A stretch of 64,000 nt of DNA from Bradyrhizobium sp. CB1717 (lineage in GTDB: Bacteria > Pseudomonadota > Alphaproteobacteria > Rhizobiales > Xanthobacteraceae), in contig NZ_CP121666.1 in the NCBI RefSeq assembly GCF_029714325.1, positions 62,001-126,000 of the forward strand, given 5' to 3'. Below, in pieces: positions 28,763 through 38,244 of this stretch; positions within the stretch are counted from its first letter, which is position 1, and each line of letters opens with the position of its first letter. Below the pieces are notes generated by a model. That model worked only from the letters and a program-made list of their open reading frames with translations, had not been told where the DNA came from and did no database searches. The position numbers were made by a program, and so were the translations under genes.

Positions 28763-29485
28763 ATGTCCGTCAAGCCGACCAAAGCCATGGTGCTCGCCGC
28801 AGGGTTCGGCCTGCGCATGCGTCCGTTGACGGACAAGATGCCGAAGCCGATGGTGCCGGTCGCCGGGCAGCCGCTGCTCGACCACGTGCTCGACAAGCTC
28901 GGCCATGCCGGCGTGAGCGAGGCGGTGGTCAATGTGCACTATCTGCCGGACCAGATCATCGACCACGTCGCATCGCGTCAGATTCCGCGCGTGACCATCT
29001 CGGACGAGCGCGACCAGGTGCTCGGCACCGGCGGCGGCGTGGTCAAGGCGCTGCCGCTGCTCGGCGACGCGCCGTTCTTTCACGTCAACTCCGACACGCT
29101 GTGGATCGACGGCGTGCGCTCCAATCTGACCCGCCTTGCCGAAAACTTCGACCCCGAGCGCATGGACATCCTGCTGCTGATGGCGCCGACCGCGACCAGC
29201 ATCGGCTATAGCGGCCGCGGCGATTACGGCATGCTGCCCGACGGCGCCTTGCGCAAGCGCAAGGAGAAAGAGGTCGTCCCGTTCGTCTATGCCGGAGCGG
29301 CGATCCTGTCGCCGTCGATCTTCGCCGGTGCGCCGCAGGGCGAATTCTCGCTGACAAAGATGTTCGACCGCGCCAACGAGCAGGAGCGGCTGTTCGGCCT
29401 CCGTCTCGACGGCGTCTGGATGCATGTCGGCACCCCCGATGCGGTGCACGCCGCGGAAGAGGCGTTTTTGGAGAGCGTGGCGTAG
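28763..29485 (+). CDS. murU: N-acetylmuramate alpha-1-phosphate uridylyltransferase MurU (nucleotidyltransferase)
   Basis: 240 residues. The sugar-nucleotidyltransferase signature VLAAGFGLRMRPLTDKMPKPMVPVAGQPLLDH opens the protein, with VNSDTLWIDG (metal site) and YAGAAILSPSIF later. It would join UTP to MurNAc-1-phosphate made by AmgK, giving UDP-MurNAc and bypassing MurA, hence intrinsic fosfomycin tolerance in organisms with this route. The ATG at 28763 (AAGG ribosome site) is preferred over an in-frame start at 28706 lacking family residues. The amgK context makes MurU more likely than a mannose-1-phosphate guanylyltransferase. Confidence 0.88.
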   Translation: MSVKPTKAMVLAAGFGLRMRPLTDKMPKPMVPVAGQPLLDHVLDKLGHAGVSEAVVNVHYLPDQIIDHVASRQIPRVTISDERDQVLGTGGGVVKALPLLGDAPFFHVNSDTLWIDGVRSNLTRLAENFDPERMDILLLMAPTATSIGYSGRGDYGMLPDGALRKRKEKEVVPFVYAGAAILSPSIFAGAPQGEFSLTKMFDRANEQERLFGLRLDGVWMHVGTPDAVHAAEEAFLESVA

Positions 29486-29510
29486 CCAGCCTCTGGCCAC
29501 CACGGCAGAG

Positions 29511-29602
29511 CCGTAGGGTGGGCAAAGGCGCCCTTGCGCCGTGCCCACCCTCTCTCTCGATCGCAAAAATGCGTGGGCACGCTTCGCTTTGCCCACCCTA
29601 CG
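29511..29602. repeat. Dispersed repeat, GTAGGGTGGGCAAAG family, copy 2
   Basis: 92 bp with ends CCGTAGGGTGGGCAAAGG and GCTTTGCCCACCCTACGG, and inner CGTGCCCACC / GCGTGGGCACG. It matches the copy at 7032-7130 in both ends and inner blocks. It lies between murU and addB, genes on the same strand. Confidence 0.85.
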
Positions 29603-29706
29603 GCACCTGCTCCAGCCCGGCGAACAGCGGGGAAAGACCCTACCCGCACCCATGACCATTCGAGTCCGCCTGCCTATATTGCCCTGATTCCCGAATCAGG
29701 CAGCCC

Positions 29707-32700
29707 ATGCGTGTTTTCAGCGTTCCCATCTCAGTTCCGTTCCTGCGCACGGTCGTCACGGCCCTGCTCGACGGCCGGCTGGTGGACGGCTTCGAGGCCC
29801 GCAAGGAACCGGCGCGGCTGGCCGACGCCACGCTGTATCTGCCGACAAGGCGCGCCATGCGCGTCGTCCGCGAGATCTTCCTCGACGAGATGAAGGCGGA
29901 CGCGGTGGTGCTGCCGCGCATCGTCGCGCTCGGCGACATCGACGAGGACGAGCTCGCCTTCGCAGACGAGGGCGAACAGTTTTCCGGCGCAACGCCGCTC
30001 GACATTCCGCCACGACTTGGCGAGCTGGAACGGCGGTTGACGCTGGCACAACTCGTCGCCGCCTGGGCCAAGGGCCCGGTGCTGGCGCCGCTGGTGGTCG
30101 GCGGCCCCGCCTCGACGCTTGCTCTCGCCGGCGACCTCGCACGCCTGATCGACGACATGGTCACGCGTGGCGTCGACTGGAGCGCACTCGACGGCCTCGT
30201 GCCTGATAACCTCGATCGCTACTGGCAGCACTCGCTCGACTTTTTGCGCATCGCGCGCATCGCCTGGCCCGCTCATCTCGCCGAGATCAACCGGATCGAG
30301 CCGGCGGCGCGGCGCGATCTCCTGATCGCGGCGGAAGCAAGGCGCCTGACCGCGCATCCGCATGGGCCGGTGATCGCGGCCGGTTCGACCGGCTCGATGC
30401 CGGCCACCGCGAAGTTTCTCCATGTGGTCGCCGCGCTGCCCCATGGCGCGGTGGTGCTGCCGGGCCTCGATACCGATCTCGACGACGACGCCTGGCGCAC
30501 CATCGGCGGCGTACGCGACTCGCTGGGCAAGTTCGCCGAGCATCCGGCCTCGAACCATCCGCAATATGCGATGCACGCGCTGCTGGAGCGCTTTGGCATC
30601 AAGCGCAGCGACGTCGAGATTCTTCAGCCACCGGTGGAAGGCGGCCGTGACATCCTCGCATCGGAATCGATGCGGCCATCTGCCAAGACGGAGGTTTGGC
30701 ACGACCGGCTGAAGCAGCCGGATGTCGCCGCCAAGATCGCCGGTGGCATGACAAATCTCGCGGTCGTCGAGGCGCCCAATCCCGAAATGGAAGCGCTCGC
30801 GATCGCCATTGCGATGCGCGAGGCTCGCCATCTCGACAAATCAGCGGCGCTGGTGACGCCTGACCGCGCCTTGGCGCGGCGGGTGATGGCCGCGCTGACG
30901 CGATGGGATCTCGCCTTCGACGATTCCGGCGGCGACGTCCTGATGGAAACCTCAGCCGGCGTCTTTGCGCGGCTCGCGGCGGAGGCCGCGACCAAGGGAT
31001 TGGAGCCGCCAACGCTGCTGGCGATGCTGAAGCATCCGCTGTGCCGGCTCGGCCGCGCACCCGGCGCATGGAAGGCGGCGATCGAAGATCTCGAGCTCGC
31101 GGTCCTGCGCGGCACACGCCCGCCTGCGGGCACGGCCGGTCTCTTGCGCGAGTTCAACCGTTTTCGCGAAGAGCTGGCAAAGCTGTGGCGCAGCGAAGTC
31201 TCCGTGCTCCATAAGGCAGAGCCCCGTGCGCGTCTCAAGGCCGAGGATCTCGATCGTATCCAGGCGCTGATCGATACGCTGCAAAAAGCATTGGCGCCGA
31301 TCGAGAGCCTGCCGCCATCAAAACCATATGACTTCGCCGAGCTCGCGCACCGGCATCGCGAGGTCATGATCGAGCTGTCGCGCGACGAGCAGGGCATCCC
31401 GCTCGCCTTCGAGGACCGCGAAGGGCTCGCGCTCGCGGGCGCCTTCGACGATCTCCTGCGCGGCGGCACGACCAGCGGATTGATGGTGCCACTGCCCGAC
31501 TACGCGGACGTCTTCCAGACCGCCTTCGGCGACCGCGCGGTGCGGCGTCGCGACAGGCCGGGCGCGCGGCTGCAGATCTACGGTCCGCTGGAATCACGCC
31601 TGATGCAGGCCGACCGCATCATCGTCGGCGGCCTGATCGAGGGCGTCTGGCCGCCGGCGCCGCGCATCGATCCCTGGCTGAGCCGGCCGATGCGGCACGA
31701 GCTTGGTCTCGACCTGCCGGAGCGCCGTATCGGGCTCTCCGCGCACGACTTCGCCCAGCTGCTCGGCGGCGACGAGGTGATCCTCACCCATTCCGCCAAG
31801 GCCGGCGGCGCGCCGGCCGTCGCCTCACGCTTCCTGCATCGGCTGGAGGCGGTGGCGGGCGACGAACTCTGGAAGACGGCCGTTCGCGCCGGCGAAAAAT
31901 ACGTGCAGTTCGCAGGCGCGCTGGACCAGCCCGACGAGGTCCGACCGATCAAGCAGCCCGAGCCACGGCCGCCGCGCGCGACGCGGCCGCTCAAGATGTC
32001 CGTGACCGCGATCGAGGACTGGCTGCGCGATCCCTACACGATCTACGCCAAGTACATTTTGCGGCTGGATGCGCTCGATCCCGTCGACATGCCGCTGTCG
32101 GCCGCCGATCGCGGCTCGGCGATTCACGATGCGGTCGGCGAGTTCACGGAAAGCTATGCGACGCGTCTGCCCGACGATCCCGCGCGCGTGCTGCGCGCAA
32201 TCGGCGAGAAGCATTTTGCGCCGCTGATGGAACGGCCCGAGGCCCGCGCGCTGTGGTGGCCGCGTTTCCAGCGTATCGCGCGCTGGTTCGGCGAATGGGA
32301 GACCGTGCGGCGCGACGGGATCGAGGCGATCACGGCGGAAATCCGTGGCGAGATTCCGATCAGGCTCGATAATGGGCGCACTTTCTATCTCTCCGCCCGC
32401 GCCGACCGCATCGAGCGGCGCCAGGGCGGCGGCTACGCCATCCTGGACTACAAGACCGGCCAGCCACCGACCGGCAAGCAGGTGCGCATGGGCCTGTCGC
32501 CGCAGCTCACGCTGGAGGCGGCGATCCTGCGCGAGGGCGGCTTCCCGGATATCGACGCCGGAGCATCGGTGAGCCAGCTCGTCTATGTCCGCCTCAGCGG
32601 CAACAATCCGCCGGGCGAGGAACGCATCCTCGAGCTCAAATACAAGCAGGGCGACGAGCCGCAGCCGCCGGATACGGCCGCCACTGAGGCGCGGGCCAAG

Positions 32701-32853
32701 CTGGAAGCACTGATCCGCGCCTTCGAGGACGAGAACCAGCCCTACACCTCGCTGAACCTGCCGATGTGGACCAACCGGTACGGCGCCTATGACGACCTCG
32801 CCCGCATCAAGGAATGGTCCGCGGCCGGCGGATTGGGGATCGAGGAATGGTGA
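29707..32853 (+). CDS. addB: Double-strand break repair protein AddB
   Basis: 1048-residue partner of AddA in the alphaproteobacterial AddAB helicase-nuclease, which processes DNA ends and loads RecA. The N-terminal part is the inactive helicase-like region typical of alphaproteobacterial AddB; the C-terminal part is a RecB-family nuclease (PD-(D/E)xK) with ILDYKTGQPPTGKQ around residues 914-927 and the family segment SVTAIEDWLRDPYTIYAKYILRL at about 763-785. The last codons (EEW stop) overlap the addA start by 7 bases, so the two are translated together. Confidence 0.95.
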   Translation: MRVFSVPISVPFLRTVVTALLDGRLVDGFEARKEPARLADATLYLPTRRAMRVVREIFLDEMKADAVVLPRIVALGDIDEDELAFADEGEQFSGATPLDIPPRLGELERRLTLAQLVAAWAKGPVLAPLVVGGPASTLALAGDLARLIDDMVTRGVDWSALDGLVPDNLDRYWQHSLDFLRIARIAWPAHLAEINRIEPAARRDLLIAAEARRLTAHPHGPVIAAGSTGSMPATAKFLHVVAALPHGAVVLPGLDTDLDDDAWRTIGGVRDSLGKFAEHPASNHPQYAMHALLERFGIKRSDVEILQPPVEGGRDILASESMRPSAKTEVWHDRLKQPDVAAKIAGGMTNLAVVEAPNPEMEALAIAIAMREARHLDKSAALVTPDRALARRVMAALTRWDLAFDDSGGDVLMETSAGVFARLAAEAATKGLEPPTLLAMLKHPLCRLGRAPGAWKAAIEDLELAVLRGTRPPAGTAGLLREFNRFREELAKLWRSEVSVLHKAEPRARLKAEDLDRIQALIDTLQKALAPIESLPPSKPYDFAELAHRHREVMIELSRDEQGIPLAFEDREGLALAGAFDDLLRGGTTSGLMVPLPDYADVFQTAFGDRAVRRRDRPGARLQIYGPLESRLMQADRIIVGGLIEGVWPPAPRIDPWLSRPMRHELGLDLPERRIGLSAHDFAQLLGGDEVILTHSAKAGGAPAVASRFLHRLEAVAGDELWKTAVRAGEKYVQFAGALDQPDEVRPIKQPEPRPPRATRPLKMSVTAIEDWLRDPYTIYAKYILRLDALDPVDMPLSAADRGSAIHDAVGEFTESYATRLPDDPARVLRAIGEKHFAPLMERPEARALWWPRFQRIARWFGEWETVRRDGIEAITAEIRGEIPIRLDNGRTFYLSARADRIERRQGGGYAILDYKTGQPPTGKQVRMGLSPQLTLEAAILREGGFPDIDAGASVSQLVYVRLSGNNPPGEERILELKYKQGDEPQPPDTAATEARAKLEALIRAFEDENQPYTSLNLPMWTNRYGAYDDLARIKEWSAAGGLGIEEW

Positions 32854-35800
32854 AGCTTCCGCGTCCCATCCCGGATGAGGTGCGCGCGCGGCAGGCGCGC
32901 GCGTCCGATCCGACCGCGTCGGCCTTCGTGTCGGCCAATGCCGGCTCGGGCAAGACGCATGTGCTGGTGCAGCGGGTGATCCGCCTCTTGCTGTCGGGCG
33001 TGCCGCCGGAAAAGATCCTCTGCATCACCTTCACCAAGGCTGCCGCCGCCAACATGGCCGAGCGCGTGTTCACGACGCTCGGACACTGGGTGACGCTGGA
33101 TGATGCCGGGCTGGACGCCGCGATCCGCGCCGTCGGCATCCCGCATCCTGATCGAAAATTGCGGCGCGAAGCGCGAAAACTGTTCGCCTGCGCGCTGGAG
33201 ACGCCCGGCGGGCTGAAGGTGCAGACCATCCACGCGCTGTGCACGCGCCTGCTTCAGCAGTTTCCATTCGAGGCCAATGTGCCCGCGCGCTTCTCGGTCA
33301 TCGACGAGCGCGACCAGACCGACATGATGGAGCGCGCCAATCTGAAGGTGCTGCTGGAGGCCGCGCGCGACCCCGACAGCGTCACCGGCCGGGCACTGCT
33401 GACGGCGATGGCGAGCGCCGCCGACGTCACCTTCAAGGAGGTCGTGCGCGAGGCCTGCCTCAGCCGCGATCATTTCATGGCCTGGACCGATGAGGCCGGT
33501 AACGCGGAAGCCGCAGCGGCGCAGCTGGCTGCGGTGCTTGGCGTCGATGCGAGCGATCGTATCGAGGACGTCGAGACCGAGATCCTCGACGGGCCGTTCC
33601 TGCCGCGGTCGCGCTGGGACGACATCGCCTTCGCACTGGAGGACGGCAGCAAGTCCGACAACGACCAGGCAGGCCGGCTGCGTGAGGCGAAGGTGTTTTC
33701 CGGCAGCGCGCAGGTCGATGCCTATCTCTGCGTCTTCCTCACCGACGACAAGCTGCCGCGCAAGGCGGTGCTGACCAAGAAATTTTGCGACCACAATCCG
33801 TCCGTCGCACGCCTGTTCGAAGCCGAGGTGCAGCGCCTCGGCGGATTGATCGAGAAGCGCCGCGCGGTGACCATGCGCGACCGCACCGCGGCCCTGCTGC
33901 ACATCGCGACCGCGGCCGCCGCCAACTACCGCCGCGAGAAGCAGGAGCGCGGCCTGCTCGACTATGACGACCTCATCGACAAGACGCTGGCGATGCTGAA
34001 CCGCGTCTCCTCGGGCTGGGTGCATTACAAGCTCGACCGCGGCGTCGATCACGTGCTGATCGACGAGGCCCAGGACACGAGCCCGCGGCAATGGGACATC
34101 GTCGCGCACATCATCTCGGAGTTCACCGCAGGTGAAGGCGCGCGCGACGGGCTCAACCGCACCATCTTCGCGGTCGGCGACGAGAAGCAGTCGATCTTTT
34201 CATTCCAGGGCGCAGCTCCGCACGAGTTCGACGCGCGGCGTCGCGAGCTGCACCGCAGGTTCACCGCGGCAGGGCTGAAATTCGATCCGGTCGCCTTCAC
34301 CTATTCGTTCCGCTCGGGCGCCGCGATCCTGCACTCGGTCGACCACGTCTTCCGCGAGCCCCAGATCTACAAGAGCATCCATTCGGTCGAGATCGGCCAT
34401 CCCCTGCACAATGCGCTGGCCGATGCAGGCCCCAGCGTGATCGAGTTGTGGGACCTGGCTGAGGCCGACGATCGGCAGGAGATCGAGGGCTGGCGCGCGC
34501 CGTTCGACGGCGTCGCCGTCACCAGCCCCGAGGTCAAGCTTGCCCGGCGCATCCAGGCCGAGATCAAGCGGCTGGTCGAGAGCGGCACGTTGACCGGACA
34601 CGAAGGCGAGCGCCGTCCGCTGCGCTACGGCGACATGCTGATCCTGGTGCGCCGGCGCGGCAATGCGTTCGACGCCGTGATCCAGGCGCTGAAGCACGCA
34701 GGCATCCCCGTCGCCGGTGCCGACCGGCTCAAGCTCACCGAGCACATCGGCATCATCGATCTGATGAACCTTGCGGACGCGCTGCTGCTGCCGCAGGACG
34801 ATCTCGCGCTGGCGGTGGCGCTGAAGAGCCCGCTGTTCGGGCTCGATGACGACGATCTGTTCCAGCTCGCCTGGGATCGCAAGGGCTCGCTGCGCCGCGC
34901 GCTTGGCGAGCATGCGGCCGGAAGCGAAAAATTCGCGACAGTGTTGCGACGTCTGGAAGCCTGCGAGATCCGCGCGCGCGAGGAAACGCCGTTCGCCTTC
35001 TACGCCTGGCTGCTCGGAGGCGACGGCGGCCGTGCGCGCATCCTGCGCCGGCTCGGCCACGAGGCCAATGACGCGCTCGACGAATTCCTGGAGCTGGCGC
35101 TGAACTACGAGCGCAAGGCGCCGGCCTCGCTGCAGGGCTTCATGGCCTGGCTGCGCTCGGCCGACACCGAGGTGAAGCGCGACATGGAGATCTCGCGCGA
35201 CGAGGTGCGGGTGATGACCGTGCACGGCGCCAAGGGCCTCGAGGCCTCGGTCGTGTTCATGGTCGACACCACGTCCTCGCCGGCGGACTCGCAGCGGCTG
35301 CGGCTGATCCAGGTGCCGCGCGGCAATGGCGGCGAGGTTGTGGTCTGGGCCGGCCGCAAGGCGGACGAACCCAAGCCCGTCGTCGAGGCGCGCAAGGCCA
35401 TGATCGAGGAGACCGAGGACGAGTATCGCCGCCTGCTCTATGTCGCGATGACGCGCGCGGCCGATCGGCTCATCGTCGGCGGCTGCATGCCCGGCAACAT
35501 GAGGACAGTGCGCAAGCTGAGCTGGTACGACCTCATCGACACCGGCCTTGCCGGCTCGGGCCTCGACAAGCAGACGACCGAGACGCCGCTCGGCAAGGTC
35601 ACGCGATTCGCCCGGCTGGAGGATGCCGCGGCGCTGGGCACGCCGGCGACGTCGGTGGAGCAGACCATCGCGCTGCCGGACTGGCTGCGGACGCCAGCGC
35701 CGAGCGACATGACCGAGGACGATGCGGTGCGTCCCTCCGGGCAGTCGACCGAGGAAGGCCGTTCGGTGCGATCAGGCGAATCGGTCCAATCCCGCGCGCT

Positions 35801-36356
35801 GGCATTGCAACGCGGCACGCTGGTGCACCGGCTGCTGCAATCCCTGCCCGACATCGCCACCGAGCGCCGGCGCGAGGCCGCGCTCGGCTTCATGGCGCGC
35901 AACGCCGCGGACTGGCCGGAAGCCGACCGCATCGCGCTCGCCGACAAGGTGCTTGCCTTGATCACGGAGCCGCGTTTTGCCCCGGTCTTTGCCGCCGGCA
36001 GCCGGGCGGAGGTGGCCATTGCCGGCCGGTTGGAGCGGCCCGGTCGCAGCCCAGCGCTGGTGTCGGGACAGATCGACCGGCTGGTCGTGCGTCCGGACGA
36101 GGTTTTGATCGTCGATTTCAAGACCAACCAGGCGGCCCCCAAGAGCGCCGCCGAGGCGCCGGCAACCTATGTCCGGCAGCTTGCGCTGTACCGGGCGGTG
36201 CTGGCGCGGCTTTATCCCCAAAAGCCGGTCAGGGCGGTCCTGCTCTGGACCGAGGCCCTTGAATATATGGAGATTTCGGCCCCCGCGCTGGACGCGGCGC
36301 TGGCATCCCTTCATCTCGGTGTGAGCGTCCTTGACCCGGCAAGGAGCCGTTCATAG
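32847..36356 (+). CDS. addA: Double-strand break repair helicase-nuclease AddA
   Basis: 1169-residue UvrD-like superfamily 1 helicase with a C-terminal nuclease. Walker A is VSANAGSGKTHVLVQRV; motif Ia-like CITFTKAAAANMAERV; motif II LIDEAQDTSPRQW; later YSFRSGAAIL, MTVHGAKGLEASVVFM (motif V) and YVAMTRAADRLIVGG (motif VI). The nuclease motif is VLIVDFKTNQAAP near residue 1090. The ATG at 32847 (GAGGA ribosome site) overlaps addB by 7 bases; an in-frame extension to 32814 is inside addB. AddA drives 3'-5' translocation and cuts the 3' strand until Chi-like control. Confidence 0.96.
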   Translation: MVKLPRPIPDEVRARQARASDPTASAFVSANAGSGKTHVLVQRVIRLLLSGVPPEKILCITFTKAAAANMAERVFTTLGHWVTLDDAGLDAAIRAVGIPHPDRKLRREARKLFACALETPGGLKVQTIHALCTRLLQQFPFEANVPARFSVIDERDQTDMMERANLKVLLEAARDPDSVTGRALLTAMASAADVTFKEVVREACLSRDHFMAWTDEAGNAEAAAAQLAAVLGVDASDRIEDVETEILDGPFLPRSRWDDIAFALEDGSKSDNDQAGRLREAKVFSGSAQVDAYLCVFLTDDKLPRKAVLTKKFCDHNPSVARLFEAEVQRLGGLIEKRRAVTMRDRTAALLHIATAAAANYRREKQERGLLDYDDLIDKTLAMLNRVSSGWVHYKLDRGVDHVLIDEAQDTSPRQWDIVAHIISEFTAGEGARDGLNRTIFAVGDEKQSIFSFQGAAPHEFDARRRELHRRFTAAGLKFDPVAFTYSFRSGAAILHSVDHVFREPQIYKSIHSVEIGHPLHNALADAGPSVIELWDLAEADDRQEIEGWRAPFDGVAVTSPEVKLARRIQAEIKRLVESGTLTGHEGERRPLRYGDMLILVRRRGNAFDAVIQALKHAGIPVAGADRLKLTEHIGIIDLMNLADALLLPQDDLALAVALKSPLFGLDDDDLFQLAWDRKGSLRRALGEHAAGSEKFATVLRRLEACEIRAREETPFAFYAWLLGGDGGRARILRRLGHEANDALDEFLELALNYERKAPASLQGFMAWLRSADTEVKRDMEISRDEVRVMTVHGAKGLEASVVFMVDTTSSPADSQRLRLIQVPRGNGGEVVVWAGRKADEPKPVVEARKAMIEETEDEYRRLLYVAMTRAADRLIVGGCMPGNMRTVRKLSWYDLIDTGLAGSGLDKQTTETPLGKVTRFARLEDAAALGTPATSVEQTIALPDWLRTPAPSDMTEDDAVRPSGQSTEEGRSVRSGESVQSRALALQRGTLVHRLLQSLPDIATERRREAALGFMARNAADWPEADRIALADKVLALITEPRFAPVFAAGSRAEVAIAGRLERPGRSPALVSGQIDRLVVRPDEVLIVDFKTNQAAPKSAAEAPATYVRQLALYRAVLARLYPQKPVRAVLLWTEALEYMEISAPALDAALASLHLGVSVLDPARSRS

Positions 36357-36425
36357 GTTCACCCCATGATCCCGGGCGCGATTCCACGTCGCGCCGATTC
36401 TCTTTCAACCGAGTGAGGTACTCCA

Positions 36426-36746
36426 ATGGCCGTTAGCAAGGTTTCCGACGCCGATTTCGAAGCCGAAGTGCTCAAGGCGAACGGCCCCGTGGTCGTCGAT
36501 TTCTGGGCCGAATGGTGCGGCCCCTGCCGCATGATCGCGCCCGCTCTCGACGAGATCGCCGGCGCGATGGGCGACAAGGTCAAGATCGTGAAGCTCAATG
36601 TCGACGAGAGCCCGAAGACCGCGTCCAAGTACGGCGTGATGTCGATCCCGACCCTGATGATCTTCAAGGGCGGCGAGATGGCCTCCCGCCAGGTCGGCGC
36701 CGCGCCGAAGGCGAAGCTGCAGCAGTGGATCACGTCAGCGGTCTGA
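36426..36746 (+). CDS. trxA: Thioredoxin 1 (TrxA)
   Basis: 106-residue classical thioredoxin, a cytoplasmic protein-disulfide reductase. The active site is [10 protein letters not shown] with Cys31 and Cys34, the buried Asp is in VVVDFWAEW, and the cis-Pro is in [13 protein letters not shown]. It lies 69 bp after addA with its own ribosome site (GAGGTACTCC) and ends in a clear terminator, so it may have both its own promoter and readthrough from addAB. Confidence 0.96.
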   Translation: MAVSKVSDADFEAEVLKANGPVVVDFWAEWCGPCRMIAPALDEIAGAMGDKVKIVKLNVDESPKTASKYGVMSIPTLMIFKGGEMASRQVGAAPKAKLQQWITSAV

Positions 36747-36773
36747 TCCGCGGCGTTTCCGAAGAATTTGTGC

Positions 36774-36807
36774 AACGGCCGGCGTCACGCCGGCCGTTCT
36801 GCTTTTT
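36774..36807 (+). terminator. Rho-independent terminator after trxA
   Basis: Perfect 11-bp stem AACGGCCGGCG / CGCCGGCCGTT with a TCA loop, then CTGCTTTTT, 27 bases after the trxA stop. The convergent SRPBCC gene ends 12 bases later, so it may serve both strands. Confidence 0.9.
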
Positions 36808-36818
36808 GTCGGCGGCAA

Positions 36819-37247
36819 TCATGCCGATCTCGTTTCGGCGAGCTTGACGAGACTGGCCAGAACATCGGGAAAGTCCGACGCGACAGCCGGACCGATCTCG
36901 GACGCTTGCGGCCCTCGCGCGTCCGCGGCGTAAACGATGCGCGTGCGCGCCGGGCCAAGCGACTCGATGCGATGTGCGACTGTGATGACGAGGTCGCCGA
37001 CTCGCGTTTCATCGACGAAGCACACGTTCTCGCGGACCTCGATCAGTTGCGAGCGCAGTGCCTCCTCACCGGGCGGCTTCATCGTGAACCAGGTGCCGGC
37101 CGCAAATGGCCCGTCGATGTCGATCTGCTCGATACCTGCGTTCCAGGTTTTCCAACCGGGCACATCGCGAAAGATGCCCCAGATCGTCTCTGCGGTTGCA
37201 GACGTCTCGATGGCATATTCGTTGCGCCAGACATGTCCGTCGTCCAT
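36819..37247 (-). CDS. SRPBCC-family (polyketide cyclase/START-like) protein
   Basis: 142 residues with the SRPBCC helix-grip pattern: VWRNEYAIETSATAETIWGIFRDVPGWKTWNAGIEQIDIDGPFAAGTWFTMKP, then a mixed-strand middle and the long C-terminal helix DFPDVLASLVKLAE. The family binds small hydrophobic ligands in a deep pocket. No catalytic motif is visible and the ligand is unknown. It stands alone, convergent to trxA. Confidence 0.82.
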   Translation of the reverse strand: MDDGHVWRNEYAIETSATAETIWGIFRDVPGWKTWNAGIEQIDIDGPFAAGTWFTMKPPGEEALRSQLIEVRENVCFVDETRVGDLVITVAHRIESLGPARTRIVYAADARGPQASEIGPAVASDFPDVLASLVKLAETRSA

Positions 37248-37304
37248 TGCGCGCTCCTTTGATATTCACGCTTATAACAAGCGCACGTATCACGAAGTCA
37301 AACC

Positions 37305-37392
37305 CGTAGCCCGGATGGAGCGAAGCGTAATCCGGGGCCGACGTCGTTTGTGGCGCGATTCCCGGATTGCGCTGCGCTCCATCCGGGCTACG
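37305..37392. repeat. Dispersed palindrome, GTAGCCCGGATGGAGCG family, copy 1
   Basis: 88 bp with ends CGTAGCCCGGATGGAGCGAA and its inverted partner GCGCTCCATCCGGGCTACG; a central unrelated spacer (ACGTCGTTTGTGGCG) separates AATCCGGGG and CCCGGATT. Copies are at 38153-38237 and 45454-45541. It lies between two minus-strand genes. Confidence 0.9.
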
Positions 37393-37401
37393 AAGTGAGA
37401 G

Positions 37402-38142
37402 CTACTTGATCCAGCCCGTCGCCAGCGCGTTCGCCAGCTCCGGCTGATTGTTGCGGCGCGCGAGCGCGGCCATCGCCTCGTGATCATAGGCGACGTGGCG
37501 GAACGTCACCTGCCAGGCACCATTGGCCAGATCGAGGATCGCATAGCGCGCGTGCGGTGTGCCGGCTTCGACGACATGCGGGAACGGATGCTTGTCACGA
37601 TAGCCGGGGCTGCCGACGCTGCCGGGATTGACGATCAACCTTCCGTCGCGAAGCCGCACCGCGCGGGCGAGATGGGTGTGGGCACACAGGATCAGCGATT
37701 GCGTGATGCCTTGCGCGAACTGCTCGATGCGGTCGAGCGGCGACAGCGCGACGGTGCCATCAGGGTGCACGGTGTCGAGCCAATAGACTTCGTCGTTCTC
37801 TGGCGTCGCATGACAGAGAAGGACCTGGTCCCGAAACACGCGCGTCATCGGCTGCGTGCGCAGCCAGTCGAGTTGCGCGGCATTGAGCTGCGCATGCGCG
37901 GGGCGGTCCCACGAGCCCATCTTTTCGGGCGGACGATCGAGCAGATAGCGGTCGTGATTGCCGAGCACATGCACGGCATCGAGCTTCATCAGGATCTCGA
38001 TGGTCCGGCGCGCATCGAGCGGCCCGCTCAGCATGTCGCCGAGATTGACGATGTCGGCGATGTCATGCGCGCGGATGTCGGCGAGCACCGCTTCAAGTGC
38101 GAGATAGTTTCCGTGGACGTCGGCAATCGCGGCAAAACGCAT
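37402..38142 (-). CDS. Metallophosphoesterase (YfcE/calcineurin-like)
   Basis: 246 residues with the di-metal phosphoesterase motifs in order: ADVHGN (residues 6-11), LGDMLSGP (Asp-metal bridge), GNHDR (catalytic His), and CHATPE plus CAHTHL near the C-terminus. It would hydrolyse phosphomonoesters or phosphodiesters with two metal ions; substrate unknown. The ATG at 38142 begins the first beta strand (RFAAIADVHGN). A longer reading to 38241 runs through the repeat at 38153, so it is rejected. Confidence 0.88.
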   Translation of the reverse strand: MRFAAIADVHGNYLALEAVLADIRAHDIADIVNLGDMLSGPLDARRTIEILMKLDAVHVLGNHDRYLLDRPPEKMGSWDRPAHAQLNAAQLDWLRTQPMTRVFRDQVLLCHATPENDEVYWLDTVHPDGTVALSPLDRIEQFAQGITQSLILCAHTHLARAVRLRDGRLIVNPGSVGSPGYRDKHPFPHVVEAGTPHARYAILDLANGAWQVTFRHVAYDHEAMAALARRNNQPELANALATGWIK

Positions 38143-38152
38143 TAGGATTCCT

Positions 38153-38237
38153 GTAGCCCGGACGGAGCGAAGCGCAATCCGGGGCATTGATGGCGTGTGG
38201 CGAGATCCTGGATTGCGCTTCGCTCCATCCGGGCTAC
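38153..38237. repeat. Dispersed palindrome, GTAGCCCGGATGGAGCG family, copy 2
   Basis: 85 bp between folC and the phosphoesterase gene, ends GTAGCCCGGACGGAGCGAAG and TTCGCTCCATCCGGGCTAC. It differs from copy 1 by a few bases (GGACGG for GGATGG) and in the central spacer. Confidence 0.9.
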
Positions 38238-38244
38238 GCAACCT

